Assembly: GCF_900111565.1 (NCBI RefSeq)
Contig: NZ_FOIK01000001.1
Coordinates: 744,001-808,000, forward strand
Length of the DNA stretch: 64,000 bases
Direction: 5' to 3'
DNA from: Paenibacillus sp. NFR01
GTDB taxonomy: Bacteria; Bacillota; Bacilli; Paenibacillales; Paenibacillaceae
In this document: piece after piece, positions 8,303 through 16,985 of the stretch
Position numbering within the stretch: the first letter of the stretch is position 1
How the letters are laid out: every line of letters begins with the position of its first letter
Made by a program: the position numbers and the translations under genes
Notes under the pieces: model-generated
Database searches by the model: none
Told to the model about the DNA's origin: nothing
The model's input: the letters and a program-made list of their open reading frames with translations, nothing else

Positions 8303-8653
8303 ATGGATAAACAGGTCCAGCAGTACTATAAGCTTAAGGCAAAGCAAAAGGAACTGGAGCAGGAGCTGGCTGCATTGCGCCAGGAAATTTTGGCCGGCAT
8401 GAACGAGCAGGGGGAGAGCGAAGCCGTATTCGGCGGTTACCGGGTCAAGCTGGTGACGCAGCAGCGCAAGGAGTACGACGACGAGCTGCTTTACAAAACC
8501 TTGTCCGATCCGGAGGTATGGCGGCTGGTCTCCAAGGCAGATCCCGGCAAGGTGGCCAGTCTGGCCAAGCTCAAAGTCATCGACGAAAACAAAATCCGGC
8601 ATACGTATGTTTTGAAGACCGTGACGCTGCTGCAGGTGGAGCGTCATCCATAA
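8303..8653 (+). CDS. Hypothetical coiled-coil protein
   Basis: About 116 residues, not recognised. An N-terminal charged coiled coil (KLKAKQKELEQELAALRQEI) precedes a compact domain with FGGYRVKLVTQQRKEYDDELLY and a final VLKTVTLL strand. The layout resembles small phage or chromosomal proteins that pair a helix with a beta domain, but no family is claimed. ATG at 8303 has GAGGAG 13 bases upstream, rather far; GTG at 8291 is an alternative. It lies 75 bases after exonuclease III on the same strand and may be co-transcribed. Confidence 0.6.
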   Translation: MDKQVQQYYKLKAKQKELEQELAALRQEILAGMNEQGESEAVFGGYRVKLVTQQRKEYDDELLYKTLSDPEVWRLVSKADPGKVASLAKLKVIDENKIRHTYVLKTVTLLQVERHP

Positions 8654-8739
8654 CACCTGTCCCGCATCCGGATCGCAACTTCCCGCGTTTTGCGCTACAA
8701 TAGGAAAGGTTGCGACTAACGACACGGAGGATAAGTAAA

Positions 8740-9972
8740 ATGAAAGATTTTGACACATTGCTGGAAAAATACGCCGAGCTGGTCGTCAAGGTCGGCGTCA
8801 ACGTACAGCCCGGCCAGGTACTGATGGTGAACGCTCCCCTGGAGACCGTGCAGCTGACCCGCCTGATCGTAAGCAAGGCATACGAAGCCGGAGCCAAATA
8901 CGTCATGGTGGATTGGGACGACGAGACGGTCACCCGCATCCGTTATGAAAAAGCCCCCGAAGACAGCTTTGGCTATTATCCGCAGTGGCATGCAGACATG
9001 CTCGAAGGTTTTGCCGAAGAGGGCGGGGCGGTATTGTCCATCAAGGTTCCCGATCCGGAGCTGTTCCGCGGCATTGAATCGGGCAAGGTAGCGACCGCCG
9101 TGAAGGCGGCAGCCATCGCCCGCCGCAAATACCAGAACTACACGCGAAACAACAAAATCAGCTGGTCGCTGATCAAGGCGCCGACGAAGGCGTATGCCGA
9201 TAAGGTATATGCCGACCTGCCGGAAGAGCAGCGGATCGACGCGATGTGGGAAGCGGTGTTCCAGATGAACCGCGTCGGCGACGGCGATCCCGTGGAGGCG
9301 TGGAAGGAGCATGTTGCGGCGCTCAAGGTCGGTCAGGACCGGCTGAATGCGAAGCGCTACAAAGCGCTGCATTACCGCGCGCCGGGCACGGATCTGCATG
9401 TGGAGCTGCCGGAAGGCCATATCTGGAAAAGCGCGGGCGGAGAGAACGCGAACGGCGTCTATTTTATCGCCAACATGCCGACCGAAGAGGTCTATTCCAT
9501 GCCCCATCGCGCCGGTGTGAACGGGACCGTGTCGAGCACGCTGCCGCTGAATCTGAACGGCCGGCTGGTGGACGGCATCACCTTTACGTTCAAAGACGGC
9601 AAGGTTGTGGAATACGACGCCGTGTCCGGACGCGAGCATCTGGCTTCGCTGCTGGAGACCGACGACGGCGCGTCTTACCTCGGCGAAGTGGCGCTGGTGC
9701 CGCATGATTCGCCGATCTCCCGGATGAACCGGGTGTTCTACAACACCGGCATCGACGAGAACGCCTCCTGCCATTTTGCGCTGGGCAGCGCGTACCCGGT
9801 CAACATTGAGGGCGGCGTCGGTTTGAGCAGCGAAGAGCTGCTGGCGCGCGGCGCGAATGTCAGCTTGACCCACGTCGATTTCATGATCGGCTCCGCCGAG
9901 CTGGACATCGACGGGATTTTGCCTGACGGCACCGTAGAGCCTGTGTTCCGCAAGGGCAACTGGGCATTGTAA
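8740..9972 (+). CDS. M29-family aminopeptidase (AmpS/PepS type)
   Basis: A 410-residue metallopeptidase of family M29 that removes N-terminal residues from peptides in the cytoplasm. The N-terminal domain has LLEKYAELVVKVGVNVQPGQ; the catalytic C-terminal domain has metal ligands in NMPTEEVY (Glu), GREHL (Glu), the ENASCHFALG stretch (His) and LTHVDFMIGS (His/Asp), all in family order. Length matches AmpS/PepS. ATG at 8740 follows CGGAGG at good spacing. A strong terminator follows, so it ends its own unit. Confidence 0.93.
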   Translation: MKDFDTLLEKYAELVVKVGVNVQPGQVLMVNAPLETVQLTRLIVSKAYEAGAKYVMVDWDDETVTRIRYEKAPEDSFGYYPQWHADMLEGFAEEGGAVLSIKVPDPELFRGIESGKVATAVKAAAIARRKYQNYTRNNKISWSLIKAPTKAYADKVYADLPEEQRIDAMWEAVFQMNRVGDGDPVEAWKEHVAALKVGQDRLNAKRYKALHYRAPGTDLHVELPEGHIWKSAGGENANGVYFIANMPTEEVYSMPHRAGVNGTVSSTLPLNLNGRLVDGITFTFKDGKVVEYDAVSGREHLASLLETDDGASYLGEVALVPHDSPISRMNRVFYNTGIDENASCHFALGSAYPVNIEGGVGLSSEELLARGANVSLTHVDFMIGSAELDIDGILPDGTVEPVFRKGNWAL

Positions 9973-9982
9973 GCAGTACTTT

Positions 9983-10017
9983 AAAGGCTACGCCATCCGG
10001 CGCAGCCTTTTCTTTTT
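9983..10017. terminator. Terminator after the aminopeptidase gene
   Basis: AAAGGCT-CGCC-ATC-CGGCG-AGCCTTT hairpin followed by TTCTTTTT; the left A-run is shorter. Confidence 0.85.
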
Positions 10018-10044
10018 GTGGGCGATCTCGCCAGGGCAGCGGAT

Positions 10045-10494
10045 CTATTCGAGTACGCCGATGATCGTATTCATTCGCGCAACATCGGCAGGGGCGATCT
10101 TGAGCGTATGCAGCTCGTCGCCGCTGCCGCCGTAGATGAAGCCGTGCTCCAGCAAGCGATTATCGAATAGGCAAGGCAACCCGTGGCCGATCATGGATAC
10201 GGCGCCCGGCACATAGCCGGTCTCAGCGAGGACCCGAGTTGCCGGGGCCAGTTTCAGGCTAGAATAGCCGAAGGTCCGCTTTAGCGCGGCAAGATCGAGC
10301 CGGCCGCGCGCATAGCCGGAGATACAGGCGATCAAGCCGCGTTCCGTCTGAAGGATCAGCGTCGGCGCCGATTGCCGGAGCGGAAACAGGCTCGCCGCAT
10401 CCGCGGTAGAGCGGATCGGAAAGTCATGGGCGATGAGTTCGAACCGGCAGCCGGATTCGTTAAGCATTCGCGTTAGCTCAGGCAAGGTTAACAT
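10045..10494 (-). CDS. YbaK/EbsC-type aminoacyl-tRNA deacylase domain protein
   Basis: A 149-residue single-domain protein of the YbaK/ProX editing fold. A hydrophobic core and GYVPGAVSMIGHGLP (about residues 97-111) match the conserved GG/PG-V-P-G loop that holds the 3' end of mischarged tRNA. ATG at 10494 overlaps the end of trpS by 17 bases with a GGAGACGG site upstream, so the two are co-translated. It probably hydrolyses a mis-acylated tRNA, but which one cannot be told. Being controlled by the trpS T-box is notable. Confidence 0.8.
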   Translation of the reverse strand: MLTLPELTRMLNESGCRFELIAHDFPIRSTADAASLFPLRQSAPTLILQTERGLIACISGYARGRLDLAALKRTFGYSSLKLAPATRVLAETGYVPGAVSMIGHGLPCLFDNRLLEHGFIYGGSGDELHTLKIAPADVARMNTIIGVLE

Positions 10495-11500
10495 GGCTAC
10501 CCGTCTCCTTCCGGAAATAGTCCATTTCCATCGCCTCGCGCACCTCGCGCATCGTTTCCCGCGCGATACTGCGGGCACGGCGGGTGCCGCTTTGCAGGAT
10601 GTCGCCGACGAGCTGCGGCCGGGCGGCATAGTAGGCGCGCCGCTCACGCATCGGTCCGAGCAGCGTTTCAAGACCGGCGGTAATCCGTTCCTTGCACGCC
10701 GTGCAGCCCATTGTGCCGCGCTCGCAGGCTTCGCGGATTTCCGGCGTGCCGGAAGGCAGGAAGGCTTGATGGTATGCATAGATCGGGCAGACTTCCGGAT
10801 GACCGGGATCGTTTTTATGGATACGGGCCGGATCAGTAGCCGCGCGTTTGATTTTATGGCGAAGCTCCTCGGCGGTGGAATCCAGCATGATGACATTCCC
10901 GAGGCTTTTACTCATCTTGGCGTTGCCGTCCGTTCCGACCAGCCTTGGCGTATCGCTGATCAGCTCGCGCGGCTCGGGCAGCACCGGCCGGTACAGCTCG
11001 TTGAACCGCCGCACCGTCTTGCGTGCCAGCTCCAGATGGGGGATCTGATCTTCGCCGACTGGAATGAGCGTCGCCTTGAGAATGGCGATGTCCGCAGCCT
11101 GGCTTACCGGATAGCCGAGGAAGCCGTAATACAATTCGTCCAGCCCCTGATTTTTGGACTCGGCTTTGACTGTAGGATTATGGCGCAGGGCATTGACGGT
11201 GACGAACATCGAGAAGAAGACCGTCAGCTCGGCAATCTCGGGAATCAGCGACTGGATATAGATCGTTGATTTCTCGGGATCGATGCCCGCGGCCAGATAA
11301 TCGAGCGCAATTTCGCGGATATGGCTGCGGATTAGCTCCGGGCGCTCGAAATGGGTGGTCAACGCCTGAACATCCGCCAGAAAAACAAAGGATTCATATT
11401 GCTCCTGTAGCGCCACGCGGCTCTGAAGGCTTCCGGCGTAATGGCCGAGATGGAGTTTGCCGGTAACCCGGTCTCCGGTTAATACACGTTCCTGATTCAT
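10478..11500 (-). CDS. trpS: Tryptophanyl-tRNA synthetase
   Basis: A 340-residue class I synthetase that charges tRNA(Trp). It has the ATP-binding HLGHY (HIGH) motif near residue 17 and the KMSKS loop in NAKMSKSLG near residue 195. LADVQALTTH and GEDQIPHLELARKTV are synthetase core segments. ATG at 11500 is chosen because GGAGG sits 7 bases upstream; the frame runs on to 11569. It is controlled by a T-box leader that ends 100 bases upstream and is followed by a YbaK-type gene. CTAC and CERGTMGCTAC cysteines near the C-terminal domain recall auxiliary TrpRS forms in some Bacillota. Confidence 0.95.
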   Translation of the reverse strand: MNQERVLTGDRVTGKLHLGHYAGSLQSRVALQEQYESFVFLADVQALTTHFERPELIRSHIREIALDYLAAGIDPEKSTIYIQSLIPEIAELTVFFSMFVTVNALRHNPTVKAESKNQGLDELYYGFLGYPVSQAADIAILKATLIPVGEDQIPHLELARKTVRRFNELYRPVLPEPRELISDTPRLVGTDGNAKMSKSLGNVIMLDSTAEELRHKIKRAATDPARIHKNDPGHPEVCPIYAYHQAFLPSGTPEIREACERGTMGCTACKERITAGLETLLGPMRERRAYYAARPQLVGDILQSGTRRARSIARETMREVREAMEMDYFRKETGSHVNLA

Positions 11501-11576
11501 GTTCATTCCTCCAATAAGGTAATTGAATGGGTCTGGGCAAAACGTCATTTTCAGGTCGCCACCAACCATCCTCCAT
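11394..11576 (-). CDS. Possible Trp-rich leader peptide overlapping trpS
   Basis: Between the T-box terminator and trpS an AGGGGG site lies about 8 bases before ATG at 11576. The frame begins MEDGWWRPEND and runs 61 codons, ending 107 bases inside trpS in another frame. It has tandem Trp codons at positions 5-6 and a third at about 21, just before the trpS ribosome site. Ribosome stalling at the Trp codons could change access to the trpS start. This is inference from position and composition; the frame could also be a chance reading. Confidence 0.3.
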   Translation of the reverse strand: MEDGWWRPENDVLPRPIQLPYWRNEHESGTCINRRPGYRQTPSRPLRRKPSEPRGATGAI

Positions 11577-11601
11577 GGCCATCACCCCCTTCGCAGAATA
11601 T

Positions 11602-11630
11602 AAAAAAACTTCGCCCCTAAGGACGAAGTT
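11602..11630 (-). terminator. T-box-controlled intrinsic terminator
   Basis: AACTTCGTCC/GGGGCGAAGTT stem with seven T on the minus strand; its left arm overlaps the antiterminator sequence. Confidence 0.92.
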
Positions 11631-11905
11631 ATCGTTTATGCCACCTTAATAACCGTGTACAACGCCAATGTGCAAGCGTCTGACCGGTCGTCAGTTACGG
11701 TGCGGAGACTGTCTGTTAAGGTAAGCTCAGCTCGATACCGCTCCCGTGATAACGGCGGGATTTCCCGGCAGTCTCCTAGTGCTCCGGGTCAGCGGAGGTT
11801 CGGAAACGCAACTCCCAAGTCCATTCAGCCCTATGCCGGACACCGGTTCGCAGCAACCACCGGCTCTCTGAAATCCACGATCATAGGCCTACTTACACTT
11901 GTTCA
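11602..11905 (-). promoter_or_regulatory. Trp-specific T-box riboswitch of trpS
   Basis: The leader carries the T-box elements in order. These are an AGUA-bearing bulge near 11890; the AGAGA and CCGGTGGTTGCTGCGAACCGG stem I part (about 11865-11840); and the specifier loop GAATGGAC with UGG (Trp) at 11823-11821. The antiterminator T-box AAGGTGGCA follows, whose UGGC bulge (11643-11640) pairs with a GCCA tRNA end as in tRNA(Trp). A terminator (11630-11602) ends it. Uncharged tRNA(Trp) should bind and allow read-through into trpS. Confidence 0.93.
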
Positions 11906-11961
11906 ACATTGTTTCGGATATAGCTGTATACTACCTCTGCCGGCAGGCCGCTGTCAATCCG

Positions 11962-13089
11962 TTATTCGGTGTACATTGCCTTCAGCTTGGCGCGTTCCTG
12001 CTTGGTGATGCCGAGGCCTTTTTCCAAAAAGCCGTCAATCGAGCCGTATTTCGCCTTCATCTCGTCCAATGCGGCCTGTAAAAATTCTTTTTGCACGCCC
12101 ATCATCGCAGTGACGGCGGCGACCACATTTTCATCCTGGATCTTCGTTTTGAGCGCGGCGATGGCTGCTTTGTTCGCCTCGGCGCGGTATACGTTGCTCA
12201 GCAGGTAGTCGTTCATGACCGTTTCTTCGTCGACGCCAAGCGTCAGAAGAATGATCGCAGAGCCGAGACCGGTGCGGTCTTTACCGGCGGTGCAGTGCTG
12301 CACAAGCGCCATATGGCTTGGATCGTTCAGCAGCTCCATCAGCTGGATGTAGAATTTAGGCGCATCGACCATTTGTTTATTGAAGCCGGCCATCATTGCC
12401 ACGGCGGAAGCTTCGTCCTTCATCAGCCCGGAAGCGATCATGGCATTCAGATCGGCGGCGCTGCCGGCATTTCCGGCATCCGTGCGGACATATTCCATGC
12501 CTTTCAGCACCGGATCGGCAAGGGCGGCGACTTCGGCATCCGTCCGGTAATCGACATTAGTCTTGATGCCCATGGCCTGGATATAGCTCAGGTCGCTTGC
12601 GGTCAGGCGGCCAAGCTCTTCAGCGCGGTACAGCTTGCCCCATTTCACGGTTTTTCCGTCGGTCGTTTTATAGCCGCCCAGGTCACGGAAGTTGTATGCG
12701 CCTTGAAGATTGACTTTCCGTTCGGCGGTTGTGATTTTGGCGCCGCCGGCGCTTTTGATCAGAAAATAAACGCGGGCATCCGGCTTCGGATCGGCGGCGA
12801 CATACCCGTTGTAGCTGGAGTGGGTCATGGTCAGCAGCTTGCCGGTTTTTTCGATGTTGTCCGGAGAGGTGCTCCAGTAAATTTTTACGGCGCCCAGATC
12901 GGCGCTGCTCTTCCAGCGAATAATCAATTGGTTCGCGGCGTTGCGCTCTACGCTGGCTGCGGTGAACTGGCCGACTTTTTTGACCTGTGAGCTGGCGGCG
13001 GCAGGTGCGGCGAACACGGAGCTTTGTACGGCTGCACCGAAGACGATGGACACGGACAGTAAGGCAATGGATACTTTTTTGTACGACAT
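11962..13089 (-). CDS. Secreted tyrosine/serine protein phosphatase
   Basis: A 375-residue exported protein. A signal peptide (about residues 1-28, cleavage near VFA-AP) precedes a fibronectin-like region (about 35-120), then a Y_phosphatase3 domain. The catalytic P-loop is HCTAGKDRTG (Cys and Arg, about residue 262), preceded by FRDLGGYKT and YRAEELG, the substrate-pocket motifs of the family. Start at 13089 follows GGGAGG. Such enzymes dephosphorylate phosphotyrosine or phosphoinositides; an extracellular substrate is not evident. It is a single gene upstream (in its own direction) of the trpS leader. Confidence 0.88.
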   Translation of the reverse strand: MSYKKVSIALLSVSIVFGAAVQSSVFAAPAAASSQVKKVGQFTAASVERNAANQLIIRWKSSADLGAVKIYWSTSPDNIEKTGKLLTMTHSSYNGYVAADPKPDARVYFLIKSAGGAKITTAERKVNLQGAYNFRDLGGYKTTDGKTVKWGKLYRAEELGRLTASDLSYIQAMGIKTNVDYRTDAEVAALADPVLKGMEYVRTDAGNAGSAADLNAMIASGLMKDEASAVAMMAGFNKQMVDAPKFYIQLMELLNDPSHMALVQHCTAGKDRTGLGSAIILLTLGVDEETVMNDYLLSNVYRAEANKAAIAALKTKIQDENVVAAVTAMMGVQKEFLQAALDEMKAKYGSIDGFLEKGLGITKQERAKLKAMYTE

Positions 13090-13231
13090 TTGATAGTTAT
13101 CCTCCCGGTAAGTGAAGTGCTTATCCCAAGGAGTAAGTATAGGGGGACTGTATTAACATTAACGCATGAATGTGTAAAATTCGCGTTATATTTCATATTT
13201 ATACAAGACAGTTTATGATTATCCTAGTTCG

Positions 13232-14434
13232 TTAAGGCCGCAGCTTACCGATGGCCGGTTCTTCCGCCCGTTTCCGGGAAGGGGCGGTACGGCTGCACAG
13301 CCGGCTGATATACACGTCAAAAGTCTCGGCGACATTGCCGTGCTGGAATTCCGTTTTTGCCCGCTTGTAGCCGGCTTCCGTCAGCCGTGCGCGGAGGGCC
13401 GGGTCCGTCTGGAAGCGGATAATCTGCGCGGCGATGTCCGCCGGCGATTCCGGATCGGCTAGCAGCCCCGTCACTCCGTCCAGCACGGCTTCGGTCGCCC
13501 CGCCCGAACGGCCCGCAATGACCGGGATGCCGGCGGACGCGGCCTCCAGGTACACGATGCCGAAGCCCTCGGCATCGCCTTTGGTAAGCTGGCGGCAGGC
13601 CATAATGAACTGGTCGCCCAGATTATAGAACGCGTTCAGCCGGTCGCTGCCGCTGACGCTCCCGGCGAAGATGACGGCGCCTTCGACGCCGTTATCCTTC
13701 GCAAGCTGCTCCAGCCGCTTGCGGTCCGGCCCGTCGCCGACGATCAAATAGACGGCGTTCGGGATTTGCTCCAGAATTTCCGGCATGGCTGCGATGACCC
13801 GGTCTTGTCCCTTCCGCGTGACCAGCCGGCCGACAGACAGGATCACATATTTGCCCTCAAGTCCGTACCGGCGCACCAGCTCCTGATCCTTCGGCTGCCG
13901 GTTAAAGTGGCTTTCGACGCCGGGGTACACGATTCCGATCTTGCGCGGATCAACGCCGTAATCGCCCAGCAGCTTTTTCGTGAATTCGCTGTTCGCCATA
14001 ATGCCGTCTGCCTTGCGCAGGATCAGCTTCACGATCTGATTGAGCCCGGGAAACCGCCGGAACATCAGCAGATCCATGCCATGCGTAGAAACGACGTAAG
14101 GACGGCCGGAAATGTAACGCAGCAGCAGACCGATAAAGCCGATCAGCACATAGCCATAGACGGTCACATCGGGTTCGTCCTGCTTCAGCATTTTCCGGAC
14201 GGAGCGGAACAGGCGCCCCCAGCTGCGCAAATCGGCCTTTTCGTTCCGAAGAAACGCCCCGCGCACGATTTTAAACTTCTGTTTGCGGTCAAAAGCTTCG
14301 CTATCCGCATATTCCGAAGCAAGAACGGTCATTTCGTGTTTGGTATGAACGGCCAGATTATAGTAATAGTTTTGCATTCCGCCGATTCCGGGAGGGAACA
14401 CGCCGGCGACGAGCAGGATTTTTTTAGGATCCAT
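13232..14434 (-). CDS. Glycosyltransferase family 4
   Basis: A 400-residue GT-B glycosyltransferase. The N-terminal lobe begins LLVAGVFPPGIGGMQNYYYNL with the glycine-rich acceptor loop. The C-terminal lobe has SVGRLVTRKGQDRVI and the E-x7-E signature EGFGIVYLEA that binds the nucleotide-sugar (about residues 290-299). It overlaps the preceding flippase-like gene by 11 bases, so the two are translated together and probably act on one lipid or cell-surface glycan at the membrane. The sugar is unknown. Confidence 0.9.
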   Translation of the reverse strand: MDPKKILLVAGVFPPGIGGMQNYYYNLAVHTKHEMTVLASEYADSEAFDRKQKFKIVRGAFLRNEKADLRSWGRLFRSVRKMLKQDEPDVTVYGYVLIGFIGLLLRYISGRPYVVSTHGMDLLMFRRFPGLNQIVKLILRKADGIMANSEFTKKLLGDYGVDPRKIGIVYPGVESHFNRQPKDQELVRRYGLEGKYVILSVGRLVTRKGQDRVIAAMPEILEQIPNAVYLIVGDGPDRKRLEQLAKDNGVEGAVIFAGSVSGSDRLNAFYNLGDQFIMACRQLTKGDAEGFGIVYLEAASAGIPVIAGRSGGATEAVLDGVTGLLADPESPADIAAQIIRFQTDPALRARLTEAGYKRAKTEFQHGNVAETFDVYISRLCSRTAPSRKRAEEPAIGKLRP

Positions 14435-15434
14435 AGGATTTCACCCTTTTCCTGAATTGGGTAGCTGTTTGAATGAACGCCCAGAAGAGCACTTCCGCCA
14501 GCACATTCCACAGACGAGCGATCACCGAAATTTGCAGCGCCGCCTCGCTTCCCAGCTTCAGCGACAGAAAGTAGACTAGGAACCCTTCCCGCACGCCGAG
14601 TCCGCCCGGCAGGGGACTAAACGAGCCGATCAGCCAGGACGTCGCGAACGTGCCTGCGGCATAAATGATGCTAATCCGTCCTGCGCCAAAGCTGTTGACC
14701 AGCAGCCAGAAGCCGATGCCCATAATAAAATGGTTGGCAATAAAGCAGCCGAGATAGCCGAAGAACTGGTTGCGCGTAAGCAGGACTTCAGAACGTACGG
14801 TCCCGATTTGGCCGAAGGGCTTGGTCAATTTCTCCAGCGGCCGCTTCAGCACCTTCAAACGGGATACTCTAATGAATATGCCGCGTGCCCCGGCGGTCAT
14901 GCGCGGATAGAAGAAATAGGTGAACAGGAGGAGAAGGGAGGCGGCGAGCAGAAGGGGAACCGTCTCGAAGTGCAGCGTGACCGCAAGCATCAGGGCGAAG
15001 GTTAGCGCGGCCGAGAATAATAAAATATTTTCATAGACAATCGCCGCAAATTGGGCATCCAGCGGAATGCCGGCACGGGAAGCCAGCATGATCCGTCCGG
15101 CATAATTCCAGATTCCGCCGGGAATGTATTTGGCAAATTGCGAGTTTACGAAAATGCTCAATCCGGGCAGCAGCCCGATTTTTCCTGTCCATTTCCCGGT
15201 CAACGCACTGGCGCCGCTGGATGCCGCATTGACGATCAGCACCCAGATGCTCGCCTGGAGCATCAGAAAGATCGCGAACACGACGATGGAAAGGTAGAAG
15301 TTACCGCTGGCATGAATTAGAAAGTCCGTAATATCCGCCGCTTTCAACGGGACGCTGCGCAGCACAAAAATGATGATTGCCGCGATAAGGACGGCTTTCA
15401 GAACGGTCGGAGCCCATTTTCGTGCAGCCGCCAT
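14424..15434 (-). CDS. Lysylphosphatidylglycerol synthase TM-region (UPF0104/flippase-like) protein
   Basis: A 336-residue membrane protein with about eight hydrophobic segments. LPGLSIFVNSQFAKYIPGGIW and PLPGGLGVREGF are hallmarks of the LPG_synthase_TM (AglD-like) family. That family flips or helps attach lipid-linked sugars or lysyl-PG; the catalytic GNAT domain of MprF is absent. ATG at 15434 is chosen because AAGGAG lies 9-10 bases upstream, unlike ATG at 15464. It is the first gene of a two-gene unit with a GT4 glycosyltransferase. Confidence 0.85.
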   Translation of the reverse strand: MAAARKWAPTVLKAVLIAAIIIFVLRSVPLKAADITDFLIHASGNFYLSIVVFAIFLMLQASIWVLIVNAASSGASALTGKWTGKIGLLPGLSIFVNSQFAKYIPGGIWNYAGRIMLASRAGIPLDAQFAAIVYENILLFSAALTFALMLAVTLHFETVPLLLAASLLLLFTYFFYPRMTAGARGIFIRVSRLKVLKRPLEKLTKPFGQIGTVRSEVLLTRNQFFGYLGCFIANHFIMGIGFWLLVNSFGAGRISIIYAAGTFATSWLIGSFSPLPGGLGVREGFLVYFLSLKLGSEAALQISVIARLWNVLAEVLFWAFIQTATQFRKRVKSYGS

Positions 15435-15605
15435 CTTGCATCGCTCCTTGATGAGAGTTTGCATATCTGTTTGATTATAGGTCCGGATTGTAAACCGGAG
15501 AACCGAGTTTTATTAAATCTGACTACTTTCATTGTAGCCGGATTTCGCATGGATGAAACTTAAAGCCGAATGGGGAAGAGTCGTTATAATGGATATATAT
15601 GTATA

Positions 15606-15638
15606 CCAAACACCCCCAAGCATCTAGGCTTGAGGGCA
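15606..15638 (-). terminator. Terminator of the MBL-fold hydrolase gene
   Basis: CCCTCAAGC/GCTTGGGGG hairpin read on the minus strand followed by TGTTTGG; the T-tail is weak. Confidence 0.55.
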
Positions 15639-15653
15639 TTGTTGGAAATTATT

Positions 15654-16409
15654 TTACTCAAGATCAATCCATTGTCCATCCTCCGGGATATCGACCCGCG
15701 AGAGCAGGCCGGCGACGGCCAGATGTTCGCGGAGCAGCTCGCGCGTCACCAGGCAGTGATTGATTGCATCCATATGCACGGCTACGATCCGGCTGCCTGG
15801 CGCTGAAACGGCAACGGTTGCCACATCCGCGGCATCCATCGTGATGGGATCCGATCCCGTGAATCGGGCGCCTCCGGCATTAACTACAACGACCTGCGGT
15901 TTGAACGTATCCAGCGCCTCCTGTACCTCCGCGCACCAGATGGTGTCCCCGGCGATATAAAGAGCCGGCTCGCCTTCCGCCTGCAGCACGAATCCCGAGA
16001 CCGGTCCCATTCGTGCGCCGATTTCGCCGGTTCCATGCTGCCCGCCGGTCCGGTAGAGCGTGACGCTGCCAAACTCCGCGGACTCCCCGATCTCCCGGAT
16101 ATCCGTAAATCCCGCCTCCGTGAAGGCGCCCGAATCGCCGGGCTGGCAGAGGACGGGAAGCGACTTCGCCAGTATTTGCGCGGCTGGAGCATCCCAATGG
16201 TCGAGGTGCAGATGCGTCACCAGAATAACATCCGGGTTGATCCAATTTTGCATTTTATCCGGCAGCGGAAGGAGCGGATTCCGCCGTTCGTTGCCGGAGT
16301 TCATAATCGGCGGATTGGCGCCCGTGTCGCTGAACATCGGATCAACGAGAAACGTATGGCCTCCATATTCGATCCACAACGTAGCGTGACGGACAAGCTG
16401 TATTTTCAT
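15654..16409 (-). CDS. MBL-fold metal-dependent hydrolase (UlaG-like)
   Basis: A 251-residue metallo-beta-lactamase fold protein. The metal-binding motif is VTHLHLDHWD (about residues 65-74). FLVDPMFSD comes before it, and GQHGTGEIG (His), IAGDT (Asp) and VAVHMDAINH (His) come after, so the full ligand set is present. It starts MKIQLVRHATLWIEYGG, like UlaG-type lactone or phosphodiester hydrolases. The substrate is unknown. It is divergent from an Lrp-type regulator, which may control it. Confidence 0.88.
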   Translation of the reverse strand: MKIQLVRHATLWIEYGGHTFLVDPMFSDTGANPPIMNSGNERRNPLLPLPDKMQNWINPDVILVTHLHLDHWDAPAAQILAKSLPVLCQPGDSGAFTEAGFTDIREIGESAEFGSVTLYRTGGQHGTGEIGARMGPVSGFVLQAEGEPALYIAGDTIWCAEVQEALDTFKPQVVVVNAGGARFTGSDPITMDAADVATVAVSAPGSRIVAVHMDAINHCLVTRELLREHLAVAGLLSRVDIPEDGQWIDLE

Positions 16410-16556
16410 CGGGGCATGCTCCTTTTCCTGTCTTCAGGTATAATGTCAATCAGGTATAATGGCTCTTATCCATCATAACTGCCGGGAGAACTTGCCGGAA
16501 TCGCCCGCGGAAAGGGATTTACGGATTTTATTTTCAAAATGAAAGGATGGGCCCGA

Positions 16557-16985
16557 TTGAACCAACCTACCCTGGATGACACGGACCTGCGGATTATCGA
16601 GCTGCTGCTGGAGAATGCCCTGCGGTCCCATAAAGAAATCGGCGAACAGGTTCATCTGACGAGCCAGGCGGTCGGGGCGCGCGTACGGAAGCTGCAGGAC
16701 ATGCAGGTGATCGAAGGATATACGCTGCGCTGGCGGCCGGAGAAGCTCGGGCTGGCCGTTCATGCCTTTATCGTCTTTTTTATGAATCTGCATCAGAGCC
16801 ACCACTCATTCCGGAGCTATGTACAGTCCCGGCAGGAGGTTCAGGAGATGCACCGCGTCAGCGGCGAAGGCTGCTATTGGCTCCGCGTCCGGGTGACGGA
16901 TATGGCCGAGCTGAACCGGCTGCTGGACGATCTGCTCCGCTTCGGCAATTATAAGTTAAGCCTGTCCACCGAACAGCTTAAGTGA
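16557..16985 (+). CDS. Lrp/AsnC-family transcriptional regulator
   Basis: A 142-residue regulator. The N-terminal helix-turn-helix (LDDTDLRIIELLLENAL, then HLTSQAVGARVRKLQDMQVIEGY) is followed by the RAM ligand domain (VHAFIVFFMNL, VSGEGCYWLRVRV). The TTG at 16557 has AAAGGA at good spacing and gives the usual short N-terminus; ATG at 16539 lacks a site and is the alternative. Lrp proteins respond to amino acids. It is divergent from the MBL hydrolase and overlaps the 3' end of the convergent lysR gene by 8 bases. Confidence 0.85.
   Translation: MNQPTLDDTDLRIIELLLENALRSHKEIGEQVHLTSQAVGARVRKLQDMQVIEGYTLRWRPEKLGLAVHAFIVFFMNLHQSHHSFRSYVQSRQEVQEMHRVSGEGCYWLRVRVTDMAELNRLLDDLLRFGNYKLSLSTEQLK

Noticed and set aside
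7439..8758. Long minus-strand frame over exonuclease III
   Set aside because: Exonuclease III on the plus strand has all its catalytic motifs; the minus frame is a GC-driven shadow.
8716..9873. 385-codon minus-strand frame over the aminopeptidase
   Set aside because: The plus-strand M29 protein is complete and well conserved; the minus frame lacks any family motif.
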